From positions 65,187 to 129,186 of the forward strand of contig DBEP01000107.1 in the NCBI GenBank assembly GCA_002294045.1: a stretch of 64,000 nucleotides of DNA, written 5' to 3'. Under the pieces are notes generated by a model, which saw only the letters and a list, made by a program, of their open reading frames with translations, made no database searches and was not told the origin of the DNA. Position 1 is the first letter of the stretch, and every line of letters starts with the position of its first letter. The translations under genes and the position numbers were made by a program. This document shows positions 49,882-57,260 of this stretch, one piece after another. Source of the stretch: Lachnoclostridium sp. UBA903. Its GTDB lineage: Bacteria; Bacillota; Clostridia; Lachnospirales; Lachnospiraceae.

Positions 49882-50676
49882 TCATAAAATCCGTTGAGGT
49901 AATCGGGGGGAAACCCATACTCTGCTCTCATTGGGACTTTTGGTTAAGATTTCATCGCTTACCCAACCAAATGTAATCAACTTTGAATATGGAAGTCTCT
50001 CGATCCACCGGCATAACTCACGCCACTCATCAAGTTTGTGGTTTTTTCGCATGGGATAGATCCCGGCCAGAACCTCATAGTTCAACATGATGGTCCGCTT
50101 CTGGTTGTAGGAAGAGGGTAGAAGCTGAATCATCTGCCACCAAATATCTTTTTTCATTCGAACACATGCCGCATCAGACAACGCGGTACTATTTACATTA
50201 ACATCTGTATTGGTTGTCAAAAAGGCCACGCGATGTATGTTAAGATAATCAATTATTTGGAAAAGAATTTTCTCACTTTGTATGGTTAAATGGTCATGCG
50301 AGAAGTCATCGATAGTAAACTCCTTTTCGGTTATTTTGTGCATAGTAGAGCAGGAGTTGGCAACCGTACCAACTTTATAGGTGTCAAACTCTTTCCACCA
50401 GTATAGAGGCGCCGTAATATCGACGTATACGGTAATCATCCTACGGAACTTAGCATGAACTGGACCACCTTTAACAAGCTTCATCATCAGCTCGTAGTCG
50501 TTATATCCAAGACAATATCCAAAATCACTACTGCTATCGTATTTACGACCATCTAAACTATCGTACTCTTCTTTGTTATAATAACTATCGCTACAATTCC
50601 AGCTATTCATCGGGTTTCTCATTCCACAGATAGCTTGCTCAAAACCCATAACTTCTGTTTTTTCAATTTTAATCAT
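49882..50676 (-). CDS. ThyX-like (flavin-dependent thymidylate synthase-fold) protein
   Basis: The 264-residue protein contains YVDITAPLYWWKEFDTYKVGTVANSCSTMHKI (residues about 89-120) and a C-terminal SSYNQKRTIMLNYEVLAGIYPMRKNHKLDEWRELCRWI. These resemble the substrate and helical regions of ThyX-fold proteins in phages. The canonical RHRxxSxNE motif is not evident, so thymidylate synthase activity is doubtful. It lies next to the dNTP pyrophosphohydrolase gene. AAAGGAG precedes the ATG. Confidence 0.45.
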   Translation of the reverse strand: MIKIEKTEVMGFEQAICGMRNPMNSWNCSDSYYNKEEYDSLDGRKYDSSSDFGYCLGYNDYELMMKLVKGGPVHAKFRRMITVYVDITAPLYWWKEFDTYKVGTVANSCSTMHKITEKEFTIDDFSHDHLTIQSEKILFQIIDYLNIHRVAFLTTNTDVNVNSTALSDAACVRMKKDIWWQMIQLLPSSYNQKRTIMLNYEVLAGIYPMRKNHKLDEWRELCRWIERLPYSKLITFGWVSDEILTKSPNESRVWVSPRLPQRIL

Positions 50677-50935
50677 GATTTTCTCCTTTTCTTTTTTTCA
50701 GCTCACTATTTTTAATTGCTCTGTATAATTGTTTATAACCACCTTTATCTAAAGTTCTCTTATAAAGTTTATATCTTGCAACATTAAGAAAATATTGGTT
50801 TACATCTTCATCCTCTGCATAAACAAATACCAGTGAGGGAGAGAGAATGCGAAGCCACCGTTCAACAATTGTCCTACATAATTTTCTTGGTGGCTTTGGA
50901 AACTTTTTTAATTCATACTTTGCAATATCAATCAT
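50669..50935 (-). CDS. Small basic phage protein (88 aa), unknown function
   Basis: The Lys/Arg-rich soluble protein (MIDIAKYELKKFPKPPRKLCRTIVERWLRILSPSLVF) has a Cys near residue 20 and a basic tail. It overlaps the start of the ThyX-like gene by 8 bases, implying coupled translation. ACGAAAGGAAATAG precedes the ATG. No motif was recognised. Confidence 0.55.
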   Translation of the reverse strand: MIDIAKYELKKFPKPPRKLCRTIVERWLRILSPSLVFVYAEDEDVNQYFLNVARYKLYKRTLDKGGYKQLYRAIKNSELKKRKGENHD

Positions 50936-51030
50936 CTATTTCCTTTCGTATTTGCTTTTAGTTGATTCTGTTGTTTTTTTAATTGGTCATATTGATAACT
51001 CTTTTCTTTCTCCTTTCAAATAAAAGAAAA

Positions 51031-51052
51031 GAGTCTAAGGAAACTTAGACTC
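51031..51052 (-). terminator. Hairpin plus U-run ahead of a ribosome binding site-like sequence
   Basis: GAGTCTAAG and CTTAGACTC form a perfect 9-bp stem. On the minus strand it is followed by TTTTCTTTTATTTGAAAGGAG. It ends transcription after the 307-residue gene. No gene start follows this AAAGGAG within range, so a small gene may have been lost in 50936-51020. Confidence 0.7.
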
Positions 51053-51067
51053 CCCGTATATGGTTTT

Positions 51068-51991
51068 TTACACTTCTTCGTAAGTTTGCTCAAAGATGTC
51101 CGGCTTGCATGGATAGAACTCATCCTTAATACCCTTGATAATGTAATCGCCAACGCTTGCAATATGCTCACCTTCAAGAGTCTTGATGATAAGACCGCCA
51201 TTAACTTTTTCGTGATCAATGTAGAAGTTATCACCGCTGGATGAAATATAATCATCTGTTTTTCCAGTAAGAAAATTCCACATTTCACGGTGATTTTTTC
51301 CATCCCATCGTACAGCCTCAATAATAACCGGTTTCTTTCTATATTTAATAGGTACGTTCGGAATATGAAGTTTTTTATTAAGGAACTCTGGCTTAAGTTC
51401 TGCATCTTTGATTAGCTGCATATCAAACCATGCAACGACTCTCAGTCCCAGAGTATCCTCCATCGGACCATCACAGCAATCGCAATACCAAATACCATTG
51501 CGAAGCTCGGCCACGTGCGGTACACCCGAGCCTCCTTCCGGAACAAACTCTGTCTTTACCAGAACCCAGTCATACTTAGGTTTTTTAGGAAGTCTTTCCG
51601 TAACAGGAATCCAATAATATTCGTATTCGCTCTTTTTAAGAGACAGCAATCGTTCAACATCTTTATCGGTATGGCCGTCCCATTCTTTGGCAACCTCAAG
51701 TTCCTGGCATTTGAACAAATCCCAAAACTCATTTTCGTAATGATAGGTATAAGAACCTTTTTGAGTATCAATTCCGACAATAAACCATCCACCACCGAAG
51801 CACTCTTCGCCGTCTGAATGCTTCCGAGATTTCCATGATAGGTCTTTAAAGGTGTTACACAAAGCAGCAAACAGAATACATCTTTGCTGATATAAGCTGT
51901 TAAATGTGTGGTAGCCATCACTGATTTCGCCGACATCTCCAAGCTCCTCTAAAGAGATACCGTATTTAGTACAAAGTTCTTTAATAGTCAT
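51068..51991 (-). CDS. Phage protein with DUF551-like and PGDYI-type domains
   Basis: The protein is 307 residues from ATG 51991, with AAAGGAG upstream. The N-terminal part (about 1-130) is unassigned. Residues about 135-205 (YWIPVTERLPKKPKYDWVLVKTE, GIWYCDCCDG) resemble DUF551. The C-terminus (PVIIEAVRWDG, IIKTLEGEHIASVGDYIIKGIKDEFYPCKPDIFEQTYEEV) is the PGDYI-type domain common in phage early proteins. No function is established for either. Confidence 0.6.
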   Translation of the reverse strand: MTIKELCTKYGISLEELGDVGEISDGYHTFNSLYQQRCILFAALCNTFKDLSWKSRKHSDGEECFGGGWFIVGIDTQKGSYTYHYENEFWDLFKCQELEVAKEWDGHTDKDVERLLSLKKSEYEYYWIPVTERLPKKPKYDWVLVKTEFVPEGGSGVPHVAELRNGIWYCDCCDGPMEDTLGLRVVAWFDMQLIKDAELKPEFLNKKLHIPNVPIKYRKKPVIIEAVRWDGKNHREMWNFLTGKTDDYISSSGDNFYIDHEKVNGGLIIKTLEGEHIASVGDYIIKGIKDEFYPCKPDIFEQTYEEV

Positions 51992-52007
51992 AGTGTTTTT
52001 TCTCCTT

Positions 52008-52661
52008 TCAATCTCTAAACCACCAAATATGTTTATCAAGAATACTTGTTTTTACATCCCCGTCTTCATAGAAGCAATCGCAATCCTCTTCGTTTTTAAA
52101 TTCAGCAGGGACAGAAAATGCTTCTATTCCATCGGGTTCAAGTATCACACAAGCTTGACCAGAAATATACCTTGCAACAATTGCTGGTTCGCTTCTCCAC
52201 CAAACTTTTCTACCAATCATCTTTTTGTCAAAATCAATCGTGTTTAGATCCAAAGGGTGTTCTTGAAATTCTGAGATCATGCCTCTCGCTTTATCAATGC
52301 CATAATTTACCCCTTTTCCAAACACATCACAGAAATCTTTTCCGTTTCGAGTAATCATGACGACTCCACCGCTTCGTGCTTCACACTCGTCCCATTTACA
52401 CTTCGAATAGTTTTTGGGTTCATATATGATTCCCCATGAAATAGGATTTTCACAGCCGAACTCAATTAAATTCTCACACGTTGGTTTTTCCGTTCTAGGA
52501 TAAGCCCATAAATCATTTTCTCCATATTTGCCACCAATGGTGTGCACGTAACCTTTAATTTTTACAACGTAGTAAGGAATACCGTTAATTTCTACATCCC
52601 AGTCCATTGGGTATAGTTTTGGTAAAACCGTATTCTCGTGGATTAATCTGATATCGTTCAT
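52008..52661 (-). CDS. Phage protein of unknown function (217 aa)
   Basis: The protein from ATG 52661 (AAAGGAG, 7 bases) is rich in Trp, Cys and acidic residues. It has MDWDVEINGIPYYVVKIKGYVHTIGG near the start, a Cys-containing GCENPISWGIIYEPKNYSKCKWDECEA region and a beta-rich end (ARYISGQACVILEPDGIEAFSVP). I do not recognise the family. The same short operon holds the DUF551 gene downstream. Confidence 0.55.
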   Translation of the reverse strand: MNDIRLIHENTVLPKLYPMDWDVEINGIPYYVVKIKGYVHTIGGKYGENDLWAYPRTEKPTCENLIEFGCENPISWGIIYEPKNYSKCKWDECEARSGGVVMITRNGKDFCDVFGKGVNYGIDKARGMISEFQEHPLDLNTIDFDKKMIGRKVWWRSEPAIVARYISGQACVILEPDGIEAFSVPAEFKNEEDCDCFYEDGDVKTSILDKHIWWFRD

Positions 52662-52674
52662 AATATTTCTCCTT

Positions 52675-53370
52675 TCAAAAAGAAAAAGGAACCATTGTAA
52701 AGGCTCCTTCATAGTGTTTTTTCTCTTGGGCATTCGTTCTAAAACCTGCTTCAATCAGCTGTTTATTCAAGTCTCTAATATAATCACGAAAGAAGCGGTT
52801 ATAATGCAGGCCGTGGTTTTCGTCCACCAATTTATCAATTTCACACACCGCATGTAGATCAATTGGTGTGTGTTCGCCCAACAACAGTCTTATACAATAG
52901 GCGAAAGTTTTCCCTCCACCACGACCGCTAGGAAATGGGATATTATCTCCCTTTAAATATTGTTTTTGCCAATCATGGAGTGGAAACCCAAAGACATGTT
53001 CCAATTTCCCAATGATTTCATCCGTTATCCCGGTTTCAATTTTTATAAACGGGAAGCGGAATCTCGTACTCATTCGATCGTCTATGTACTCATGAGCGAA
53101 TACTTTTCGGGTATCAGAGCCAAACTCCTCGATAATCTCTGGAATATTAGCATTAATCGCATCGAATGATAGTCCTTGTTCAGCACACCAATTAGTCGCC
53201 TCAATCAACCTATCACCAGCACGGCAAGTCCATAATATCAACTTCACATCTCCGCCGCTTTTCTGTCTTTTTAGATAATTGATAATCTCTACGTTTGGTT
53301 CACCGATTTCAGGCCATTTGTTTTCGCAAAGAGTGCCATCGAAATCAGTAGCAATTATTTTATAGTCCAT
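52675..53370 (-). CDS. HAD-like phosphatase fused to a truncated P-loop ATPase segment
   Basis: The 231-residue protein has a HAD domain (ATDFDGTLCENKWPEIG at residues about 6-22; LILWTCRAGDRL as the Thr motif; FAHEYIDDRMS as the acidic motif, about 5-115). Then come FGFPLHDWQKQYLKG and a Walker A PFPSGRGGGKT (about 152-162), resembling the start of a helicase or terminase motor without the rest of it. The HAD half may be a nucleotidase or end-processing phosphatase. Its last codons overlap a terminator hairpin. AAAGGAG precedes ATG 53370. Confidence 0.65.
   Translation of the reverse strand: MDYKIIATDFDGTLCENKWPEIGEPNVEIINYLKRQKSGGDVKLILWTCRAGDRLIEATNWCAEQGLSFDAINANIPEIIEEFGSDTRKVFAHEYIDDRMSTRFRFPFIKIETGITDEIIGKLEHVFGFPLHDWQKQYLKGDNIPFPSGRGGGKTFAYCIRLLLGEHTPIDLHAVCEIDKLVDENHGLHYNRFFRDYIRDLNKQLIEAGFRTNAQEKKHYEGAFTMVPFSF
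52686..52709 (-). terminator. Terminator overlapping the 3' end of the HAD/P-loop gene
   Basis: AAGGAGCC and GGTTCCTT arms (one wobble) are followed on the minus strand by TTTTTCTTTTTGAAAGGAG. The hairpin and U-run encode the last residues of the HAD gene and touch the ribosome binding site of the next gene. Confidence 0.65.
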
Positions 53371-53384
53371 TCGGTTTTCTCCTT

Positions 53385-53723
53385 TCAAGTAAGAAAATAT
53401 ATTTTGCCTTCATCCCTAGCCTTTTTCAATATCTCCCGCATCATTTCTTTTTGATAATTGAGAAGAGTAATCCCTTGAGTTTCTTCAAGCCAAGTAATGA
53501 ACCTTTCTGTTTTTTCTTCATAAGAAATATCAGTTTGAACCGGAACATTGTATTTGCATCCTACACATTGATATTGTAGATAATCGGTGGTTTTATCCCC
53601 ACCAACAATACCAGAACAACACCCCATAGCGGAGATACCACGTTGTTCCATTTCTGTATAGCAACGTTCAATAGAAAAGAATCGACGGATTTTCTTGAAA
53701 AGCGCTTTGATTTTATCGATCAT
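53385..53723 (-). CDS. Small phage protein with Cys cluster (112 aa)
   Basis: The protein has a basic N-terminus, a Cys-rich middle (GCCSGIVGG, then YQCVGCKYNV) and a C-terminal GITLLNYQKEMMREILKKARDEG segment. That segment resembles the first helix (Q-motif region) of phage motor ATPases. It overlaps the 57-residue gene upstream by 4 bases. Its C-terminal motif parallels the truncated P-loop of the downstream HAD protein. Function is unknown. Confidence 0.55.
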   Translation of the reverse strand: MIDKIKALFKKIRRFFSIERCYTEMEQRGISAMGCCSGIVGGDKTTDYLQYQCVGCKYNVPVQTDISYEEKTERFITWLEETQGITLLNYQKEMMREILKKARDEGKIYFLT

Positions 53724-53893
53724 TTTTTCTCCTTAATCGTTGTTAACTTATTAAACAGATCCCAAGCCTCTTCTCCTTGAAAAGCATTTACGATATCAAC
53801 TTTACCTTTTTTCTGTTTCCCGACAATTAACACGCCGGTGTCTTCTTTAGAAAAATCAACACTGACGATAAAACTTTCGTTTATGTGTAACAT
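53720..53893 (-). CDS. Small phage protein (57 aa), unknown function
   Basis: ATG 53893 follows GAAAGGAG by 7 bases. The 57-residue product reads ESFIVSVDFSKEDTGVLIVG and then KVDIVNAFQGEEAWDLFNKL, like a single beta-alpha unit of an RNase H-type fold. It overlaps the next gene by ATGA. No activity can be inferred. Confidence 0.55.
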   Translation of the reverse strand: MLHINESFIVSVDFSKEDTGVLIVGKQKKGKVDIVNAFQGEEAWDLFNKLTTIKEKK

Positions 53894-53918
53894 AATTTTT
53901 CTCCTTTCAAATGCATCA

Positions 53919-55178
53919 TTATGCTGCTTGCTTCAAACTACTAGAACCATTAACATACCGGGTTTCATTAAAGTTCTTCTTGTTTTTGAGAGACCTGCTT
54001 ATAGCTAAGTCGATCCCAGACCGAGTTTTCAAATGGTAATAATACAAATCTGTATACGGCGTATTAAGCCTGTCTGTCCTTCCGGCTGCCTGCGTCATAA
54101 CCTTGTACGAGTAGTTTTGTGAGTAAAAGACTATTGTATCGGTCTTAACACAATTCCACCCCTCGCACCCAGCTGTGTACTGTACGAGATATACCCAGCT
54201 ATCGCCTTCCGGAATAGGTTGATGTTTATGACCATTCCACTCGGCAATCTCCACACCTTCTCCGTAACCTAGGGTTTTAAGTAGTTCCAGCTCATAGTCG
54301 AAGTTGTAGAATATAATCATTCGTGGATGCTTTTCGAAGATTTCCAACAAAGCGATTTGTCTTGATTCATCCGTATTAACAATCTTCCTCCAGAGATAAC
54401 AAAGTCCACCAGCATTAATGATTGGTTCGTTTTTATATGGGTCCCAACGAGTCCGGGAGACATCTTTGTACTTCTCAATGTTATATTTTACATAGACGTC
54501 CTCGTGATGAGAAACCGTTTGTCTTTGGAAATCCATTGTCACCAGAATGCGATCCCGCAATCTGATCAGTCGACCGGTGTTAAGATAACGGTCAATTTTA
54601 GGAAACTTACTGAACCGACTATACACGATGTGTTCTCTGGTAAACTCCGTTCGGTTTTTGTAAAACCCGTTTGCTATAAAGACGGGAATATAGTCCTGCC
54701 AAGTATCGCCAGGAGTTGCAGATAATAGAATCCACTCGTTGACCTTTGCAATCTTAAGGAATGATTTTACCCAAACTCCAGAGCCGACCACTCGCTGCTC
54801 ATCAAATATGAAAAATGCATCTGTTACGTCCGAATACTTTTTAATGTTATTCCAGGAATCTACAATAACCTTATTCTTATACATATTAACTTCCGGGTGA
54901 ATAGAAAGAAGGAAGGGCGAAAGTTCACCCTCCCATTCTAATTTGTCCCGTTTTTGAGCAGTTGTAATAATGTATAAATCCTTGGGCCGATTGCGCATAG
55001 ATGTGTATTCATTACTGGTTAAGCTGTTTAGATTTCCACCATTTTGGAGGTAGTAATAAGCCACAGCGGTTAAACTTTTTCCGGAACCAACACCGCCACA
55101 AAGAATGCAGCCATTTTTCATCCTATTTACAGCTTCTACTTGGTAATCGTATAATCGTAAACCTGCTATGGTTTCCAC
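53919..55178 (-). CDS. SF2 helicase
   Basis: The 419-residue protein has RLYDYQVEAVNRM (Q-like motif), GGVGSGKSLTA (Walker A, residues 28-38), FFIFDEQRVVG (motif II), LLSATPGDT (motif III), VYLVQYTAGCEGWN (motif V) and MTQAAGRTDR (motif VI), the set of SF2/SNF2-type phage helicases. It probably remodels replication or recombination intermediates. The start is odd: GGAGGTG places the GTG at 55178 directly on the ribosome binding site. No better start is visible before Met20. Confidence 0.83.
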   Translation of the reverse strand: METIAGLRLYDYQVEAVNRMKNGCILCGGVGSGKSLTAVAYYYLQNGGNLNSLTSNEYTSMRNRPKDLYIITTAQKRDKLEWEGELSPFLLSIHPEVNMYKNKVIVDSWNNIKKYSDVTDAFFIFDEQRVVGSGVWVKSFLKIAKVNEWILLSATPGDTWQDYIPVFIANGFYKNRTEFTREHIVYSRFSKFPKIDRYLNTGRLIRLRDRILVTMDFQRQTVSHHEDVYVKYNIEKYKDVSRTRWDPYKNEPIINAGGLCYLWRKIVNTDESRQIALLEIFEKHPRMIIFYNFDYELELLKTLGYGEGVEIAEWNGHKHQPIPEGDSWVYLVQYTAGCEGWNCVKTDTIVFYSQNYSYKVMTQAAGRTDRLNTPYTDLYYYHLKTRSGIDLAISRSLKNKKNFNETRYVNGSSSLKQAA

Positions 55179-55204
55179 CTCCTTTTTTCATCTTTTTTCT
55201 GATT

Positions 55205-55330
55205 TTAGAATAACCAAAACAGAAATTTAACCGTTAGAGCGATGGTCGCTACCATCAAACAAATGGCGATAACAGTAGCAAAAATATAACCAACTTTGTA
55301 CCCGAATGCATTAAGTTTGTTTTTATCCAT
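55205..55330 (-). CDS. Single-span membrane peptide (41 aa)
   Basis: ATG 55330 follows AAGGAGAGCG. The peptide has a short charged N-terminus and one long hydrophobic span (VGYIFATVIAICLMVATIALTVKFLFWLF). It overlaps the end of the preceding gene by 8 bases. Function is unknown. Confidence 0.6.
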   Translation of the reverse strand: MDKNKLNAFGYKVGYIFATVIAICLMVATIALTVKFLFWLF

Positions 55331-55643
55331 TTTCGCTCTCCTTGTATTTTTGAGCCCATTTTTTGATTGGGTTAAAATATTTCCCTTTGTTTCCAAAAAC
55401 CTTTTTCGAGATGGCCATAGCTAGTCCCTTTTCGGGATCAAATGGTTCGTTCCGAGCTTTAACTACGGTTTTTGTTCCATCCGCCCAAAACACGATTGTG
55501 GCTACGCCATGAAAAACAACGTTTTTTATTTCGAGATTTAGTGGCGAAATAACATTCTGCGTATGTGTTGCATAGTTAAAACCCTTAAGCCATTCCAATT
55601 CTTTCGATATATCCGTTTTCTTCAAATCAATACCCATAAACAT
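55323..55643 (-). CDS. Conserved phage protein (106 aa) with ATIVFWADGTKTVVK motif
   Basis: The protein carries VVFHGVATIVFWADGTKTVVKARN then EPFDPEKGLAMAISKKVFGNKGKYFNPIKKW (residues about 43-98), a pattern I recall from many Firmicute phage early regions, without known function. It is soluble. AAAGGAG precedes the ATG. A terminator-type hairpin sits just upstream. Confidence 0.65.
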   Translation of the reverse strand: MFMGIDLKKTDISKELEWLKGFNYATHTQNVISPLNLEIKNVVFHGVATIVFWADGTKTVVKARNEPFDPEKGLAMAISKKVFGNKGKYFNPIKKWAQKYKESENG

Positions 55644-55676
55644 AATTCTTTTCTCCTTTCGAATGTGAAAAAGAAA

Positions 55677-55694
55677 GAGCCCTTGTTAGGACTC
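55677..55694 (-). terminator. Hairpin plus U-run ahead of the 106-residue gene
   Basis: GAGTCC and GGGCTC arms (minus strand) are followed by TTTCTTTTTCACATTCGAAAGGAG. It overlaps the last codons of the upstream gene. Confidence 0.6.
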
Positions 55695-55907
55695 CTCTTT
55701 TTCGTGTTTTGATTTTTTACACTTGGAAAGTATTTTTTGGCATATAAAAACTGTGCTCACTCCGATAGCCATTCCTATCATTGCTCCGATTGCTCCGTTT
55801 TTCGCTCCTATGTTTAATCCTTCGTCATAAAAAGCGGTTAAAGCTTCAGCATCGGTCACCAATAATTCGTTAATCCTATCAATTTGTTCATTTGTCATTT
55901 TTATCAT
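55686..55907 (-). CDS. Small membrane protein (73 aa)
   Basis: The protein begins MIKMTNEQIDRINELLVTDAEALTAFYDEG, then has a Gly/Ala-rich hydrophobic span (GAIGAMIGMAIGVSTVFICQKIL) and a charged tail. ATG 55907 follows AAAGGAAG. Function is unknown. Confidence 0.6.
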   Translation of the reverse strand: MIKMTNEQIDRINELLVTDAEALTAFYDEGLNIGAKNGAIGAMIGMAIGVSTVFICQKILSKCKKSKHEKEES

Positions 55908-55981
55908 AAATAACACTTCCTTTCACAATAGGACGTGTAAATTTAGCGTCACTTCAACCCTTTAAAAAGCCGCCGCATAAC

Positions 55982-56326
55982 CTACACATCAGAAAAGTAC
56001 ATCGGTGTAAACCAATAGTTTTCTAGTGTATCGCTATGGCTCATAGGTTCAGTCAACGAGTTTCCTATCTTGATGTAAGCAGCAACGCCATAACCGGCGA
56101 GTTTAGGAAACAACTCCAACTCCTTAGGGCTATACTTTTTATTACAAATGATTTGCATATAAGATACTTCACGCTCGTTAAAATTTGTTTTGTCCAAAGG
56201 GTTCGACAACGAACACGCGAACATGGTAATGAAATCTTTCCAAACTTCCCACGGTCTTGATCTGACGGTAAGCTGCTTAAAAGTATCCATAAACTCTTTT
56301 TCCGGATAGTAGGGTTTAGAATCCAT
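55982..56326 (-). CDS. Phage protein resembling a methylase-associated domain (114 aa)
   Basis: The protein from ATG 56326 (AAAGGAG) contains RPWEVWKDFITMFACSLSNPLDKTNFNEREVSYMQII (residues about 23-59). This resembles a helical domain I recall at the N-terminus of some phage DNA methylases, here without any methylase part. It may be a truncated remnant or a stand-alone adaptor. Confidence 0.5.
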   Translation of the reverse strand: MDSKPYYPEKEFMDTFKQLTVRSRPWEVWKDFITMFACSLSNPLDKTNFNEREVSYMQIICNKKYSPKELELFPKLAGYGVAAYIKIGNSLTEPMSHSDTLENYWFTPMYFSDV

Positions 56327-56351
56327 ATTTTCTCCTTTCAAGAAAAAACAT

Positions 56352-56383
56352 AAGAGCGCCAGCTATTTCTAACCAGCGCTCTT
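56352..56383 (-). terminator. Terminator between the SSB-like gene and the 114-residue gene
   Basis: AAGAGCGC and GCGCTCTT form an 8-bp stem. On the minus strand it is followed by ATGTTTTTTCTTGAAAGGAG. Confidence 0.75.
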
Positions 56384-56396
56384 AAATATAAATAAA

Positions 56397-57239
56397 TTAT
56401 CGGAATGGGAGTTCTTCAGGGCCTTCTTCGTCGGCGTACTTAGCCGCGAACTCGTCTTCTTCTATGGTGACATACATTGTTTTTAAGTAAGCCTTGATAC
56501 CTGTCTTTCCATTGACCTCCCATTTGGATGGGTTGATGGTCAAATCTACATTTCGAATTTCAGCGAAATCAAGAGTGTTAATAGACTCTTCATCAAGCGG
56601 TGTTTTGGATCGTCTGGTAACCATGAACACCTTGGGAGGGACGTTATCAAATCTCACGGCCACCTGAATATAATGCTTCTCTTCATCACCCTCGTCACGG
56701 GGAGCCAGACTTTTTACATTCCAGCCTTCATCAGCTAATTGCTGAGCCTGTTCCGGATTATCAATGATCACGCAGAAATTTCGGTCGCCAGCTCGGTTAA
56801 ACTTTGATTCAGCACCAGAGAAGTTGCGGAAGACTATACGAGCATTTTCAATCATCAGTGTGTTGCTCCTATCCGAAACAACACGATTGAATCTCAGCTC
56901 TCCTTTTCGCATCTGGTGCAGCAGTTTTTTTATTTCAAGTTTAAAACGCTTCGCAAAAGGTTTACGGGATTGCATAAGCAACTCATACAATCCGTTTTCG
57001 GTCAAGAACCAAACCTCACGTTGCTGACCTGCCCGATATATTGTATCGGTCAGCTTTTCATCATCGTCCACCAATTCCAACATCTGATGAGTTTTGTCAG
57101 TTGAATATTCAATCATTTCGGCTACGTCAACCGCCAAGAACAGTGGGTTATCAATGGTTCCATATACATTGAAGTTTGTATTCAACAGGGTTATAGACTT
57201 GACGTCTGTGACGTCTTTTTCGTTTACTTTTTGTGACAT
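56397..57239 (-). CDS. Bro-N domain fused to a phage single-stranded DNA-binding-like domain
   Basis: The 280-residue protein has a Bro-N antirepressor domain at residues about 15-112 (NPLFLAVDVAEMIEYS, REVWFLTENGLYELLMQSRKPFAKRFK). A second domain spans about 128-262 (IENARIVFRNFSGAES, NFCVIIDNPEQAQQLADEGWNVKSL, DLTINPSKWEVNGKTGIKAYLKTMYVTI), which I recognise as a phage SSB-like fold. The acidic end EEGPEELPFR recalls SSB tails that recruit partners. It directly follows the polymerase gene, fitting a replication role. Confidence 0.65.
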   Translation of the reverse strand: MSQKVNEKDVTDVKSITLLNTNFNVYGTIDNPLFLAVDVAEMIEYSTDKTHQMLELVDDDEKLTDTIYRAGQQREVWFLTENGLYELLMQSRKPFAKRFKLEIKKLLHQMRKGELRFNRVVSDRSNTLMIENARIVFRNFSGAESKFNRAGDRNFCVIIDNPEQAQQLADEGWNVKSLAPRDEGDEEKHYIQVAVRFDNVPPKVFMVTRRSKTPLDEESINTLDFAEIRNVDLTINPSKWEVNGKTGIKAYLKTMYVTIEEDEFAAKYADEEGPEELPFR

Positions 57240-57260
57240 GATTAATTCTCCTTTTCATTT

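Noticed and set aside
49719..49931. 70-codon minus-strand frame between the ThyX-like and pyrophosphohydrolase genes
   Set aside because: Mostly overlaps the start of the pyrophosphohydrolase gene in another frame and the end of the ThyX-like gene; no motif.
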